From contig NZ_LFZV01000001.1 of assembly GCF_001183965.1 (NCBI RefSeq), positions 1,999,871 through 2,063,870 of the forward strand: DNA of 64,000 nt. The letters are read 5' to 3'. Made by a program: the position numbers and the translations under genes. Below the pieces are notes generated by a model. That model saw only the letters and a list, made by a program, of their open reading frames with translations. It ran no database searches and was not told the DNA's origin. The DNA is from Bacillus sp. FJAT-27916 (GTDB lineage Bacteria > Bacillota > Bacilli > Bacillales > Pradoshiaceae). This document shows, one piece after another, positions 24,885-34,394 of the stretch (position 1 is its first letter; each line of letters begins with the position of its first letter).

Positions 24885-25664
24885 TTGAATCAAGCAAAGG
24901 AAAAACAAAAATATAACGTTCCCGCTCTTGAAAATGCTTTTTCCATTCTCCGCCTGCTTAGCCGAAACCGCTTCAAGGAATCAACCATTACAGAAATATC
25001 AAATGCACTAAATTTGAACCCAGCGACCTGTTATCGATTGCTCCGTGTCATGGAGGAGATGGCTGTTGTGCGTTACATGGAGGATAAAAAGCGCTATACG
25101 CTTGGGCCGTATCTTGTTGTTTTGGGTGAGCGTGCAAAAGAACATCTTGATTACCTCCTCATCATTCAGCCTTATCTTGAAAGACTGGCAAAGGACACAC
25201 AGATGACCGCAATCCTCGTCAATAAGATTAACGACCGAAAGCTTGCCATCGTCAGCAAGGCTGAGGCAAGCGATTTCGGTGTTACGGTTTCAGTCGGCCG
25301 GCACTTTTCGATTTCTGACGGATCTTTCGGACTTTGCCTTTTAGCCTATCTGGATAAGGAAAAGAGGAAAGACATTCTGCATGCAGGTACGGGGCTTAAA
25401 ACCTATACCGAGACAGAAATCGAAGCAATGGAAAAGGAGTTAGATACGCTAAAAAAACGCGGATACCACATCACATACGGGGAGTATGTAAAAGGGTTAT
25501 GCGGGATAGCGGCGCCACTCTTGACACATGGAGATAAGGTTGAAATGTCGATTGAACTGATTGGCTTTACCTCTCGGCACGATAAGGCAGATTTAGAGGG
25601 AAAGGGATTATTGATCAAGGAAGCGGCAATGGAAATCAGCCGGAAGCTAAAGGGAGATGAATGA
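24885..25664 (+). CDS. IclR-family transcriptional regulator
   Basis: A 259-aa regulator. The N-terminal winged HTH spans about residues 9-75 (VPALENAFSILRLLSR, then ITEISNALNLNPATCYRLLRVM) and is followed by the IclR effector domain (LVNKINDRKLAIVSKAEASDFGV; GLCGIAAPLLTHGDKVEMSI). TTG at 24885 is taken as the start because GAGGTG lies 7 bp before it. The frame continues to a TTG at 24870 that overlaps this ribosome-binding site. Placed between catabolic blocks, it probably controls the cluster in response to a pathway acid or CoA ester. Confidence 0.83.
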   Translation: MNQAKEKQKYNVPALENAFSILRLLSRNRFKESTITEISNALNLNPATCYRLLRVMEEMAVVRYMEDKKRYTLGPYLVVLGERAKEHLDYLLIIQPYLERLAKDTQMTAILVNKINDRKLAIVSKAEASDFGVTVSVGRHFSISDGSFGLCLLAYLDKEKRKDILHAGTGLKTYTETEIEAMEKELDTLKKRGYHITYGEYVKGLCGIAAPLLTHGDKVEMSIELIGFTSRHDKADLEGKGLLIKEAAMEISRKLKGDE

Positions 25665-25679
25665 AAAGGAGACCGCAAA

Positions 25680-26882
25680 ATGGGAGCTCTAACCGGTATT
25701 AAGGTATTAGATTTAACAAGACTTCTTCCAGGTCCTTATTGTACGCTCATGCTTGCTGATTACGGAGCAGAAGTCATCAAAATCGAAGAGCCTGGAAGAG
25801 GAGATTACATACGCTCCAGAAAACCAGCTGTCAATGGCATTGGGGCTAGACACTTGACAGTCAACCGCAATAAACGAAGTGTGGAGCTGAATCTGAAAAC
25901 AGAAGCTGGAATGGCTATATTTAACAAAATGGCAGGAGAAGCTGACGTCATTATTGAGGGCTTCAGGCCGGGTGTCATGGACAGACTCGGTATCGGCTAT
26001 GAAGAAATCGCAAAGATTAATCCAGGAATTGTGTATTGTTCCTTGACAGGGTATGGACAAACAGGGCCTTATCGTTTACTCCCAGGCCATGACATCAATT
26101 ATGCAGGATACACCGGAATCCTCTCTCTAAATGGTGAGAAGGATGGAAAGCCTGTGATACCTGGCGTTCAAATAGCTGATATCGGAGGCGGGTCGCTCAT
26201 GGCCTTATCCGGCATTCTGATGGCTTTATTACATAAAGAAAAAACAGGCAAGGGGCAATACATTGATATATCCATGGCAGACGGGGCTGTCACCTGGCTG
26301 TATGCAGCAGCCTCCGATTATTTTGTCACGGATGATGTTCCGGAAAGAGGCAAAAACCGGCTTGATGGCCAATTTGCCTACTATCAGCTCTATGAGACGA
26401 AGGACGGTCAATACCTATCAGTAGGCGCATCGGAAAAGAAGTTTTGGGATCGCTTCTGCGAGCTGGTAGAAAGGCCAGACTGGAAGCCGCTTCACGAAGG
26501 GGATGAGCACGTTCAAACACAATTAATAGAGGATTTGACTGCTTTATTCCTAGAAAGAACGAAGGAGCAATGGATGGATCTGTTATCTATGGAGGATACA
26601 TGTATTGGACCGGTTAATGACATGAGGGAGGCCTTCTCCGACCCGCATATCCAAGCAAGAGAAATGCTGACAGAGCAAGATCATCCTATTGCGGGTGTGA
26701 CCAAACAGATTGGTTTTCCGATTAAATTCTCTGAAACACCTGGCAAACTGTATGCCCATGCACCTATCCTCGGAGAACATACGGCTGAATACTTGACCAG
26801 CTTAGGATATACAGAGGAAGAAATAAGGGAACTGCAGCGCGAGAATGTCATAGGGAGCCACCCATCTATCCAACAATCATAA
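25680..26882 (+). CDS. CaiB/BaiF (family III) CoA-transferase
   Basis: A 400-aa family III CoA-transferase that moves CoA between carboxylates. The N-terminal motif is KVLDLTRLLPGPYCTLMLADYGAEVIKIE. The nucleophilic Asp is expected in GVQIADIGGGSLMALSGIL (near 167). It probably activates the starting acid or an intermediate using succinyl-CoA or acetyl-CoA as donor. The gene lies 15 bp after the IclR gene and starts the main block of closely packed genes reaching to 33044. Confidence 0.85.
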   Translation: MGALTGIKVLDLTRLLPGPYCTLMLADYGAEVIKIEEPGRGDYIRSRKPAVNGIGARHLTVNRNKRSVELNLKTEAGMAIFNKMAGEADVIIEGFRPGVMDRLGIGYEEIAKINPGIVYCSLTGYGQTGPYRLLPGHDINYAGYTGILSLNGEKDGKPVIPGVQIADIGGGSLMALSGILMALLHKEKTGKGQYIDISMADGAVTWLYAAASDYFVTDDVPERGKNRLDGQFAYYQLYETKDGQYLSVGASEKKFWDRFCELVERPDWKPLHEGDEHVQTQLIEDLTALFLERTKEQWMDLLSMEDTCIGPVNDMREAFSDPHIQAREMLTEQDHPIAGVTKQIGFPIKFSETPGKLYAHAPILGEHTAEYLTSLGYTEEEIRELQRENVIGSHPSIQQS

Positions 26883-26896
26883 GGGAGGAATAGTCG

Positions 26897-27679
26897 TTGA
26901 ATCATGTCCATTATAACCGATTAGGAACCAATCAGGACATTGCGGAAATCATTCTTGACCGCCCGAAAGCGCGAAATGCCTTTACGACAGATATGGCGAA
27001 AGAAATTCTTGAACTTTGCCAAACGATTCATCATAGCGAGGCAAGAGTGGTCCTCATCCGCTCATCAACTGAAGGGGCCTTTTGTTCCGGTGCTGACCTA
27101 AAGGAACGGAATGGGATGAGTGAGGAGGAGTGGAAGGAACAGCATGAGCTGTTTGAGGCTATGTTTCATCAAATACAGGATATGAAGCAGCCTGTCATCG
27201 CCATTGTTGACGGCTACGCACTTGCGGGAGGCTTTGAAATTGTCCTTAACTGTGATTTTATTATTGCTACAAAGCATGCTGTTTTTGGCCTGCCGGAGGT
27301 CACAAGGGGAATCATGCCGGGCGGTGGAGGAACAAGACTTCTATCGAGAAGAATTCCGATCCATAAGGCAAAGGAATGGATTTTGACCGGAAAAAAAGTC
27401 CCTGCACGAGAAGCTGAAGCATGCGGATTAATCAATCTCCTTACGACAAGGGAAAAAATGAAAGAGGAATCCGTTGCCTTTGCCGAGAAAATCGCTTTGA
27501 ATGCTCCGCTTGCCGTTCAATATTGCAAAGCCTCCATTGATGAACTTTACAGCATGAATGAAAAAGAGGCACGTGAGGTTGAAATTGATTTTTACAACCG
27601 CTGTGTAAATACAAAGGATCGTCTTGAGGGTGTCAGGGCATTTGTGGAGAAAAGGCAGCCGCAATTTATCGGCGAGTAA
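26897..27679 (+). CDS. Enoyl-CoA hydratase
   Basis: A 260-aa crotonase family member. The oxyanion segments are AFCSGADLKERNGM (near 56) and AIVDGYALAGGFEIVLNCDF (near 99). FGLPEVTRGIMPGGGGTRLL (near 131) includes the Glu used by hydratases and the typical GGGGT. It is the most conventional of the three hydratases here. The TTG start lies 8 bp after AGGGAGG. The stop shares a base with the next ATG (TAATG). Confidence 0.84.
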   Translation: MNHVHYNRLGTNQDIAEIILDRPKARNAFTTDMAKEILELCQTIHHSEARVVLIRSSTEGAFCSGADLKERNGMSEEEWKEQHELFEAMFHQIQDMKQPVIAIVDGYALAGGFEIVLNCDFIIATKHAVFGLPEVTRGIMPGGGGTRLLSRRIPIHKAKEWILTGKKVPAREAEACGLINLLTTREKMKEESVAFAEKIALNAPLAVQYCKASIDELYSMNEKEAREVEIDFYNRCVNTKDRLEGVRAFVEKRQPQFIGE

Positions 27680-28491
27680 TGAAGAAAGGCGGAACGAATT
27701 TCATGGGGTATGAAACGATAACGATAGACACGTCGGGTGGCGTGTGTACCGTCAGGCTGAACCGGCCTGAAGTGAGGAATGCTCTTGGTCTTGAGACCCG
27801 TTATGAATTAAGGGATTTTTTCACGAAAGCAGGTGAGGATGAATCAATCCGCTGCATCATTCTCACTGGCAATGGTCCAGTCTTTTCGGCAGGGGGAGAT
27901 TTAAGTCAAATGGAGGGACTGGATCCATTCAAGGGCAGGAAGAGGCTCCAAAGCGGCCATGCCATGATTCAATCAATGATTCAGCTGGAGAAACCGATTA
28001 TTGCAGCAGTCAATGGGGCTGCAGCGGGAGCGGGCGTCAGTATGGCTCTTGCCTGTGACATGATTCTTTCTTGCAGCAGTGCTGTCTATATTCAAAGCTT
28101 TGTCAAGGTAGGTCTTATCCCAGATTTAGGGTCAATCTATTTTCTGCCGAGGTTGATTGGCAGACATAAGGCCATGGAACTGATGATGACTGGCGAGAGA
28201 ATTACAGCGGATGAAGCTCATAGGCTAGGTCTGATTAACCGGGTGGTTAATGATGAAATGTTGATGGAGGAAGCACAAAAGCTCGCGCGAAGACTTGCTG
28301 ACGGACCAGCCCATTCCATCGGGTTAACAAAAAAGCTTATCAATAGGAGCATTCTTGCTGATCTTGAACACACATTAGAGGAGGAAGGATTGGCCCAAGG
28401 AATCTGTTTTCATTCAGATGACTTTAGCGAAGGAAGGAACGCCTTTTTTGAGAAGAGAAAACCAAATTTCCGGTTAAGGGTGGAGGAATGA
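27679..28491 (+). CDS. Enoyl-CoA hydratase/isomerase family protein
   Basis: A 270-aa crotonase. The oxyanion segments are VFSAGGDLSQMEGL (near 71) and AAVNGAAAGAGVSMALACDM. VKVGLIPDLGSIYFLPRLIG (near 146) lacks the second catalytic Glu, as in the 22450 product, so an isomerase or a non-hydratase reaction is likely. An in-frame ATG at 27703 is an alternative start that agrees better with the family N-terminus. It overlaps the following gene by 4 bp. Confidence 0.8.
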   Translation: MKKGGTNFMGYETITIDTSGGVCTVRLNRPEVRNALGLETRYELRDFFTKAGEDESIRCIILTGNGPVFSAGGDLSQMEGLDPFKGRKRLQSGHAMIQSMIQLEKPIIAAVNGAAAGAGVSMALACDMILSCSSAVYIQSFVKVGLIPDLGSIYFLPRLIGRHKAMELMMTGERITADEAHRLGLINRVVNDEMLMEEAQKLARRLADGPAHSIGLTKKLINRSILADLEHTLEEEGLAQGICFHSDDFSEGRNAFFEKRKPNFRLRVEE

Positions 28492-29669
28492 GGATGAATG
28501 CAGCAGAGCATAAGGAACAGGCCAAATTTCATGACGAACTACGTCAAAGTGTGTGCAGCATATGCGCTAAATACCCTGATGAGTATTGGCGGAAATTAGA
28601 CGCTGAATTAGCCTACCCTGAAGAATTTGTGGATGATATTACGAAGAATGGCTTCCTCGCAGCTCTTATTCCAGAGGAGTACGGCGGCTCAGGACTCGGA
28701 ATGATGGAGGCTTCCATTATTCTTGAGGAGATTAACCGCTCTGGTGGAAACGCAGGTGCCTGCCATGCACAAATGTATACGATGGGAACACTGCTTCGTC
28801 ATGGAAGTTTAGCACAAAAGCGTCAATACCTCCCTAAGATTGCCGATGGTACCCTTCGGCTGCAGGCCTTTGGGGTAACGGAGCCTAACACAGGCACGGA
28901 CACGACAAAGCTTCGAACCTTTGCTGAAAGAGTCGGAGATAAATATATCGTCAATGGACAGAAGGTATTTATTTCGCGCGCAGAGCATTCTGATCTGATG
29001 ATTCTCTTGGTCCGCACAACACCATTGGAGCAAGTCAAAAAGAAAACGGATGGTCTATCCGTCTTATTAATAGATTTAAAAGAAGCAATAGATAATGGTC
29101 TGACCATCAAACCAATCCGTACCATGATGAATCATGCAACGACAGAGCTCTTCATGGAAGACATGGAGGTTCCGGCAGAGAACTTAATCGGTGAAGAAGG
29201 AAGAGGCTTTCGCTATATTCTTGATGGCATGAATGCGGAAAGAATCTTGATTGCGGCTGAGTGTATCGGAGATGGAAGATGGTTTATTGACCGAGCGGCT
29301 GATTACTCAAAGCAAAGAATAGTCTTTAATCGGCCTATTGGACAAAACCAAGGTATTCAATTTCCTATTGCCAAATCCCATATTCAAATAGAAGCGGCTG
29401 ACCTTATGAGAATAAAGGCAGCGGAATTATTCGACCGAGGTGAATCATGCGGTGCTGAGGCGAATATGGCGAAATTGCTTGCGGCTGATGCCTCATGGGA
29501 AGCAGCCAATGTAGCCATGCAGACACATGGAGGTTTTGGATTCACGGAGGAATATGATATTGAACGGAAATTCAGGGAAACAAGACTTTATCAGGTTGCT
29601 CCGATATCTACAAACCTCATTTTGTCCTATGTATCCGAACATGTACTAGGCATGCCAAGATCTTATTAA
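28488..29669 (+). CDS. Acyl-CoA dehydrogenase
   Basis: A 393-aa enzyme. Motifs are LIPEEYGGSGLGMMEASIILEEI, FGVTEPNTGTDTTKLRT (near 129; flavin contact) and YIVNGQKVFISRAEHSDL. The C-terminal region is MQTHGGFGFTEEYDIERKFRETRLYQVAPISTNLI. The position of the usual catalytic Glu (YEGTSEI) reads APIST, so the base must lie elsewhere, as in isovaleryl-type or long-chain enzymes. It belongs to the compact block with the hydratases and HMG-CoA lyase. Confidence 0.83.
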   Translation: MRMNAAEHKEQAKFHDELRQSVCSICAKYPDEYWRKLDAELAYPEEFVDDITKNGFLAALIPEEYGGSGLGMMEASIILEEINRSGGNAGACHAQMYTMGTLLRHGSLAQKRQYLPKIADGTLRLQAFGVTEPNTGTDTTKLRTFAERVGDKYIVNGQKVFISRAEHSDLMILLVRTTPLEQVKKKTDGLSVLLIDLKEAIDNGLTIKPIRTMMNHATTELFMEDMEVPAENLIGEEGRGFRYILDGMNAERILIAAECIGDGRWFIDRAADYSKQRIVFNRPIGQNQGIQFPIAKSHIQIEAADLMRIKAAELFDRGESCGAEANMAKLLAADASWEAANVAMQTHGGFGFTEEYDIERKFRETRLYQVAPISTNLILSYVSEHVLGMPRSY

Positions 29670-29684
29670 ACGGGAGGAAATACA

Positions 29685-30563
29685 ATGATTTTTCCAAAAG
29701 ATGTCGAGATTATTGAGGTTGGTCCGAGAGACGGCCTGCAGAATGAACCAAATCCCATCACGACTGACGAGAAGAAAGAATTGATTAATCGATTAGCTGA
29801 ATCAGGCTTTAAACGAATAGAGACGGCTTCCTTTGTCCATCCAAAATGGGTGCCGCAAATGGCTGATTCCGAGGAAATAGCCGCCTACTGCAATGAGCTT
29901 GGTCTGACGTATATTGCACTAACTCCAAATATGATAGCTTTGGAGAGAGCTCTTGCTATGGATGTTCCTCAAGTTGCTGTCTTTATCGGAGCAAGCAATG
30001 AATTCAATAAACGAAATGTAAACCGGACAACAGACGAATCGCTCAAAGAGGCAGAAAGGCTGATCAAGGGAGCCAAACAGGAGGGGAAATTTGTCAGGGC
30101 TTATATTTCGATGGCTTTTAAGTGTCCATTCCAAGGCTATGTTTCCTTTGAAGAGGTTGACCGAGTTTGCAGCCGGTTCGTTGATTTAGGTGTTGATGAG
30201 GTCGACATCGGGGATACAAACGGTCAGGCTGATCCAAAGTTTGTCTATGAACGCTTTGCCAGATTAACAGATCAATATCCTGACCAGACATTTGTGGCCC
30301 ATTTCCACGATACGAACAAAATGGCGCTTGCGAATGTAATCGCTTCCATGCAAGCAGGAATTACGAAGTTTGACAGCTCGGCAGGCGGGCTTGGAGGCTG
30401 TCCATATTCTCCAGGTGCTACCGGCAATATAGCCAGTGAGAGAATTGTGCACATGGTGGAGGAAATGGGCTGTGCAACAGGCATTAATCCGCTAAAACTC
30501 CGAGAAGCGGCTCAATTTGCAAAAGGGTTGTCGAGCACCCAGCTGAAGGAGGAAATAATTTGA
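29685..30563 (+). CDS. Hydroxymethylglutaryl-CoA lyase family protein
   Basis: A 292-aa TIM-barrel lyase. Motifs: IIEVGPRDGLQNE (near 9; catalytic Arg, metal Asp), the metal ligands in VAHFHDTNKMALAN (near 205), and the signature GGLGGCPYSPGATGN with its active-site Cys. It cleaves 3-hydroxy-3-methylglutaryl-CoA, or a related tertiary 3-hydroxyacyl-CoA, to acetyl-CoA plus a 3-oxoacid. No methylcrotonyl-CoA or geranyl-CoA carboxylase is encoded in the window, so classical leucine breakdown is not evident locally. The substrate may be formed by a CoA-transferase instead. It overlaps the thiolase gene by 4 bp. Confidence 0.86.
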   Translation: MIFPKDVEIIEVGPRDGLQNEPNPITTDEKKELINRLAESGFKRIETASFVHPKWVPQMADSEEIAAYCNELGLTYIALTPNMIALERALAMDVPQVAVFIGASNEFNKRNVNRTTDESLKEAERLIKGAKQEGKFVRAYISMAFKCPFQGYVSFEEVDRVCSRFVDLGVDEVDIGDTNGQADPKFVYERFARLTDQYPDQTFVAHFHDTNKMALANVIASMQAGITKFDSSAGGLGGCPYSPGATGNIASERIVHMVEEMGCATGINPLKLREAAQFAKGLSSTQLKEEII

Positions 30564-31753
30564 AAAATCCTGTCATTATTGATTCTGTCCGAACGGCTGT
30601 CGGTCGAATGGGCGGTGCGTTAAAGGATGTAGAAGTAGATTATTTAGCCGCGAAGGTCATCAATGAGATTGTCGCTCGAACAGGGATTGATGCTAATACG
30701 GTCGATGAGGTCATCCTTGGACAGGCAAAGCAAAGCACGGATTCTCCTAATCTCGCGAGGCTTGCCCTATTAAGAGCAGGCCTGCCAATAGAAGTATCAG
30801 GCTACACAATTCATCGTCAATGCGGCTCCGGGCTCCAGTCAATGAACAATGCCCATCAGCAAATCATGTGCGAGTTTGCGGATGTCATTATTGCTGGCGG
30901 TGCGGAGAGTATGAGTACGGCACCGTTTTATTTACGTAATGCCCGCTATGGCTATGGGGCAGGAAATGGGCTGCTCCTTGACCCAAATACGGAAAGCCAG
31001 CCAAGAGCACAGCCGATGGAAACATATGGCCCTCTTACAATGGGAATGACTGCTGAAAACTTGGCTGAGCATTATCAAATATCAAGGACAGAACAAGATG
31101 AATTTGCCCTAAGGAGTCAGGAAAATGCCAAGAAGGCCATTGTGAGCGGATTATTTGAAGAGCAAATAGTTCCTTATGAGCTGAAGACAAAAAACGGAAT
31201 TGTCGAGTTCAAGGTGGATGAGCATCCTCGTGAAACAACACTAGAGAAACTGTCCTCTTTAACAGCTGTTTTTAAAGAGAATGGAACCGTAACTGCCGGT
31301 AACTCAAGCGGAAGAAATGACGGAGCAGGTGTTATCTTGATGATGTCTGAAGAAGCTAGTGTGAAGTATGAGCTGAAGCCAAAAGCCCGAATAATCGCCC
31401 AGGCGACTGCCGGCGTCTCTCCTGTGATCATGGGAATTGGTCCTGCTCCCTCGACAAGAAAGGCGTTGAAGCAAGCGGACCTTAAGCTTGAGGAAATCGG
31501 CTTAATTGAACTAAATGAAGCATTTGCGGCACAATCTCTTGCGGTAATCAAGGAGCTTTCCCTTGATATCGAGAAGGTAAACGTAAATGGCGGCGCTATT
31601 GCACTTGGCCATCCATTAGGCGGAACTGGAGGGGTACTTATGACGAAGCTTCTTCACGAAATGGAGCGAAGAGGAGAAAAATACGGCATGGTGACTCTAT
31701 GTATCGGTGGAGGCCTCGGTATAACGACCATCATAGAAAACTTGCAGGTGTAA
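30560..31753 (+). CDS. Acetyl-CoA C-acyltransferase (thiolase)
   Basis: A 397-aa thiolase with all catalytic residues: Cys in HRQCGSGLQSMNNA (near 88), His in ALGHPLGGTGG (near 352) and Cys in TLCIGGGLG (near 382). It splits 3-oxoacyl-CoA to acetyl-CoA and a shortened acyl-CoA, or condenses acetyl-CoA. The TTG start overlaps the upstream stop (TTGA) and lies 6-7 bp after GGAGG. It supplies the last step of the beta-oxidation-like sequence. Confidence 0.88.
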   Translation: MKNPVIIDSVRTAVGRMGGALKDVEVDYLAAKVINEIVARTGIDANTVDEVILGQAKQSTDSPNLARLALLRAGLPIEVSGYTIHRQCGSGLQSMNNAHQQIMCEFADVIIAGGAESMSTAPFYLRNARYGYGAGNGLLLDPNTESQPRAQPMETYGPLTMGMTAENLAEHYQISRTEQDEFALRSQENAKKAIVSGLFEEQIVPYELKTKNGIVEFKVDEHPRETTLEKLSSLTAVFKENGTVTAGNSSGRNDGAGVILMMSEEASVKYELKPKARIIAQATAGVSPVIMGIGPAPSTRKALKQADLKLEEIGLIELNEAFAAQSLAVIKELSLDIEKVNVNGGAIALGHPLGGTGGVLMTKLLHEMERRGEKYGMVTLCIGGGLGITTIIENLQV

Positions 31754-31757
31754 GTGG

Positions 31758-33044
31758 ATGACTCTCTCAAATTGGCTGAGTGAATATACGAGGCGGCAGC
31801 TTAGGGCTGACGAAGCTGTTTCTGTTCTCCAATCACATGATAGAGTCTTTCTTGCTCCCTTTTGCAATGAACCTCAAACACTAGTGGAAGAATTGGTCCG
31901 CCAAAGGGACCGATTCGAAGAAACCGTTCTTTATACACTCAATATCGGCAGTCCCTGTCTTTATGCAGAGCCGGAATGTCAGTCTCATTTTATCATTCAT
32001 AGCTTTCTGCATTCAGCAAAGCTTCAAAAAGCCCATTCTCATAACTTCTGTGAATACCTGCCTGTAAATTTATCTCAGATTCCAATATGGCTCGAAGAAA
32101 ATCCTGTTGATGCTGCGCTTATTCAAGTGACACCGCCTGATGAGCATGGCAGCTGTCATTTAGGCATTTCAGTAGATATTATCCATTCCCTCATTAAATA
32201 TGCGAAGGTCGTTATCGCACAAGTGAATGAGATGCTGCCTATTACAAATGGGGATGGCTCCGTTAATGTTTGCGAAATCGACTATTTTGTTTTATCTAAT
32301 CGGCCAATGGTTGAAGTTCAATCAGCAGAGGGAAGAAAAGAAGAAACCATCATTGGGAAATATGTAGCTGAATTAATCCCCAATCAGGCCACTATCCAGG
32401 TAGGAGTAGGACGCCTTGCAGATAGTATTCTCAGCTCTTTAGAAGGCAAGAACCATCTTGGCATCCACTCCGGCTCCATTACAGACAAGGTTGTGGACCT
32501 TATCGAATCAGGTGTTGTGACAAATGCCTATAAAGAAATAGACCAAAACGAAACCATTTGCACAACCTTGACGGGAACGAAGAGATTATATGATTTTGCT
32601 CATCATAATGAAGCCATTCAGCTTAAAGGGGTAGAGTACACTCATAATCCGGCTGTCATTGCCCAAATCAGTCAGTTTTGCTCCATCAACTCAGCACTGG
32701 AGGTAGATCTTTTAGGCAATGTCAATGCTGAGCAGGTCGGAAAATATCCTGTCGGAGGAGTCGGCGGGCAAATGGATTTCATCATAGGTTCCCGTCTTTC
32801 GAAGGGCGGTCGTTCTATTATTGCGCTGCCTTCAACTGCCAGGGGAGGAACGGAATCAAGAATCAAGCTTACTGCCTCATCTATTACATCAGCCAAATCA
32901 GAGATTAATTTTGTTGTGACAGAATATGGGATTGCTAGTCTATTCGGGAAAACAGTTAAAGAAAGATGTACAGAACTGCTTGCGATTGTTCATCCGGCCT
33001 TCAAGGAGGATCTACAATGGCAGCTGAATCAAATAGTCTCCTGA
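31758..33044 (+). CDS. Acetyl-CoA hydrolase/transferase family (4-hydroxybutyrate CoA-transferase-like)
   Basis: A 428-aa family I CoA-transferase. It shows VTPPDEHGSCHLGISVD (near 127), IQVGVGRLADSILSSL (near 215) and a C-terminal GGVGGQMDFIIGSRLSKGGRSI, then FVVTEYGIASLFGKTVKERC, typical of acetate:acyl-CoA transferases such as Cat1/AbfT. It probably exchanges CoA between acetyl-CoA and a carboxylate of the pathway. It is the last gene of the tightly spaced block; a roughly 100-bp gap follows. Confidence 0.8.
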   Translation: MTLSNWLSEYTRRQLRADEAVSVLQSHDRVFLAPFCNEPQTLVEELVRQRDRFEETVLYTLNIGSPCLYAEPECQSHFIIHSFLHSAKLQKAHSHNFCEYLPVNLSQIPIWLEENPVDAALIQVTPPDEHGSCHLGISVDIIHSLIKYAKVVIAQVNEMLPITNGDGSVNVCEIDYFVLSNRPMVEVQSAEGRKEETIIGKYVAELIPNQATIQVGVGRLADSILSSLEGKNHLGIHSGSITDKVVDLIESGVVTNAYKEIDQNETICTTLTGTKRLYDFAHHNEAIQLKGVEYTHNPAVIAQISQFCSINSALEVDLLGNVNAEQVGKYPVGGVGGQMDFIIGSRLSKGGRSIIALPSTARGGTESRIKLTASSITSAKSEINFVVTEYGIASLFGKTVKERCTELLAIVHPAFKEDLQWQLNQIVS

Positions 33045-33145
33045 ATGAAAGTCTAAGAGATTATGTGGAAAGCCTATATATAAAATACTGTATTCAGCTA
33101 TTGTGAATGATAACCAGTAAAAAATCTGAAAGGCAGTTGATTACT

Positions 33146-34249
33146 ATGCTACAGGGAATTCGTATATTGGATTTCACGCAATATTTACCCGGCCCGCATG
33201 CCACGCACCGGCTGGCGGACATGGGAGCTGAAGTGATCAAGATAGAGGCTCCATTTGGTGACCCGGCTCGTTTCTCCTTGGATGAAAATGAACAAGGCCC
33301 GGTATTTCTTGCCCAAAATCGGAAAAAGAAAAGTGTTGTCTTAAACTTGAAGGATTCATCTGACCGGGAATCAGCGCTCGAGCTAGCACGAGAGGCAGAT
33401 ATACTTATTGAAGGATTCAGACCTGGTGTGGCATCACGAATCGGTATCGGATATGACGAAATCAAGCAGGTGAATCCAGAAATTATTTACTGCTCTTTGA
33501 CTGGGTATGGTCAAACCGGCCCCCTCAGTCATCTTGGAGGCCATGATATCAACTATATGGCCTTAAGCGGTATGCTCGCTCAAATGAAGGACGAAAACGG
33601 CAAGCCTCATCTTCCTAGCAATACACTAGCTGATTTTATAGGGGGAATCAGTGCAAGTGAAGCGATATTAGCCGCTTTAGTGAAGAAAATGCAGACCGGG
33701 GCTGGCTCCTATATTGACCTGGCTATAACGAAATCACTGCTTCCGCTTATGTCTAATCATGTTCTAATTGAAAGTTTGACCGGTGAAAAACATGGGGTGG
33801 AGAAGTTAAACAGCGTGTTTGTTTGTTATACCCTGTACGAAACAGCTGACCATCGCTATATCTCGCTTGGAGCACTTGAACAGAAATTTTGGCATAACTT
33901 TTGTGATGCTCTAGGACGCGAAGACTGGAAGAGCAAACAATTCTCAAAGGCCTCACCTGGAGATCCAGTCTATGAAGAGATCTCCGCGGCCATTAAAGAG
34001 AAAACGCTAAAGGAATGGTCTCAATTTGCCCTTAAGGTGGATTGCTGCATGGCGCCTGTCCTTGAATCGGATGATCTTGCCTATGCGGATGGATTAAAGG
34101 AATGGAACCTGATCAGTGACAATGGCTCCTATCGTTATATGGCCAATCAATTTACTGGCTTGTCAGAATCAACTCGTGATACGGAACCTCCTGCTCTAGG
34201 AGCACACACAAAAGAATGCCTTAGCAAATTCACTCATGGAGGAAGTTGA
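33146..34249 (+). CDS. CaiB/BaiF (family III) CoA-transferase, second copy
   Basis: A 367-aa enzyme paralogous to the 25680 product: IRILDFTQYLPGPHATHRLADMGAEVIKIE at the start, SLTGYGQTGPLSHLGGHDINY near 118, and the presumed catalytic Asp in NTLADFIGGISASEA near 159. ATG at 33146 is preferred because the family N-terminus begins there. The frame is open to 33107, and an in-frame TTG at 33137 has the better-spaced AAAGG. Two family III enzymes suggest two acids are activated, or that CoA is recycled between start and end of the pathway. Confidence 0.82.
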   Translation: MLQGIRILDFTQYLPGPHATHRLADMGAEVIKIEAPFGDPARFSLDENEQGPVFLAQNRKKKSVVLNLKDSSDRESALELAREADILIEGFRPGVASRIGIGYDEIKQVNPEIIYCSLTGYGQTGPLSHLGGHDINYMALSGMLAQMKDENGKPHLPSNTLADFIGGISASEAILAALVKKMQTGAGSYIDLAITKSLLPLMSNHVLIESLTGEKHGVEKLNSVFVCYTLYETADHRYISLGALEQKFWHNFCDALGREDWKSKQFSKASPGDPVYEEISAAIKEKTLKEWSQFALKVDCCMAPVLESDDLAYADGLKEWNLISDNGSYRYMANQFTGLSESTRDTEPPALGAHTKECLSKFTHGGS

Positions 34250-34394
34250 CTTCATTAGGATACACAGTCGGACAGTTTCAGGTAATCAATAGGCGTTTGA
34301 CGTAAATGAGAAGATATTTCAGATAGTGGTACATTTTTAGAAGAATGGTTGAAGAATATCAAATTTATACAATACCCAAGAAAGGGAGATATAC

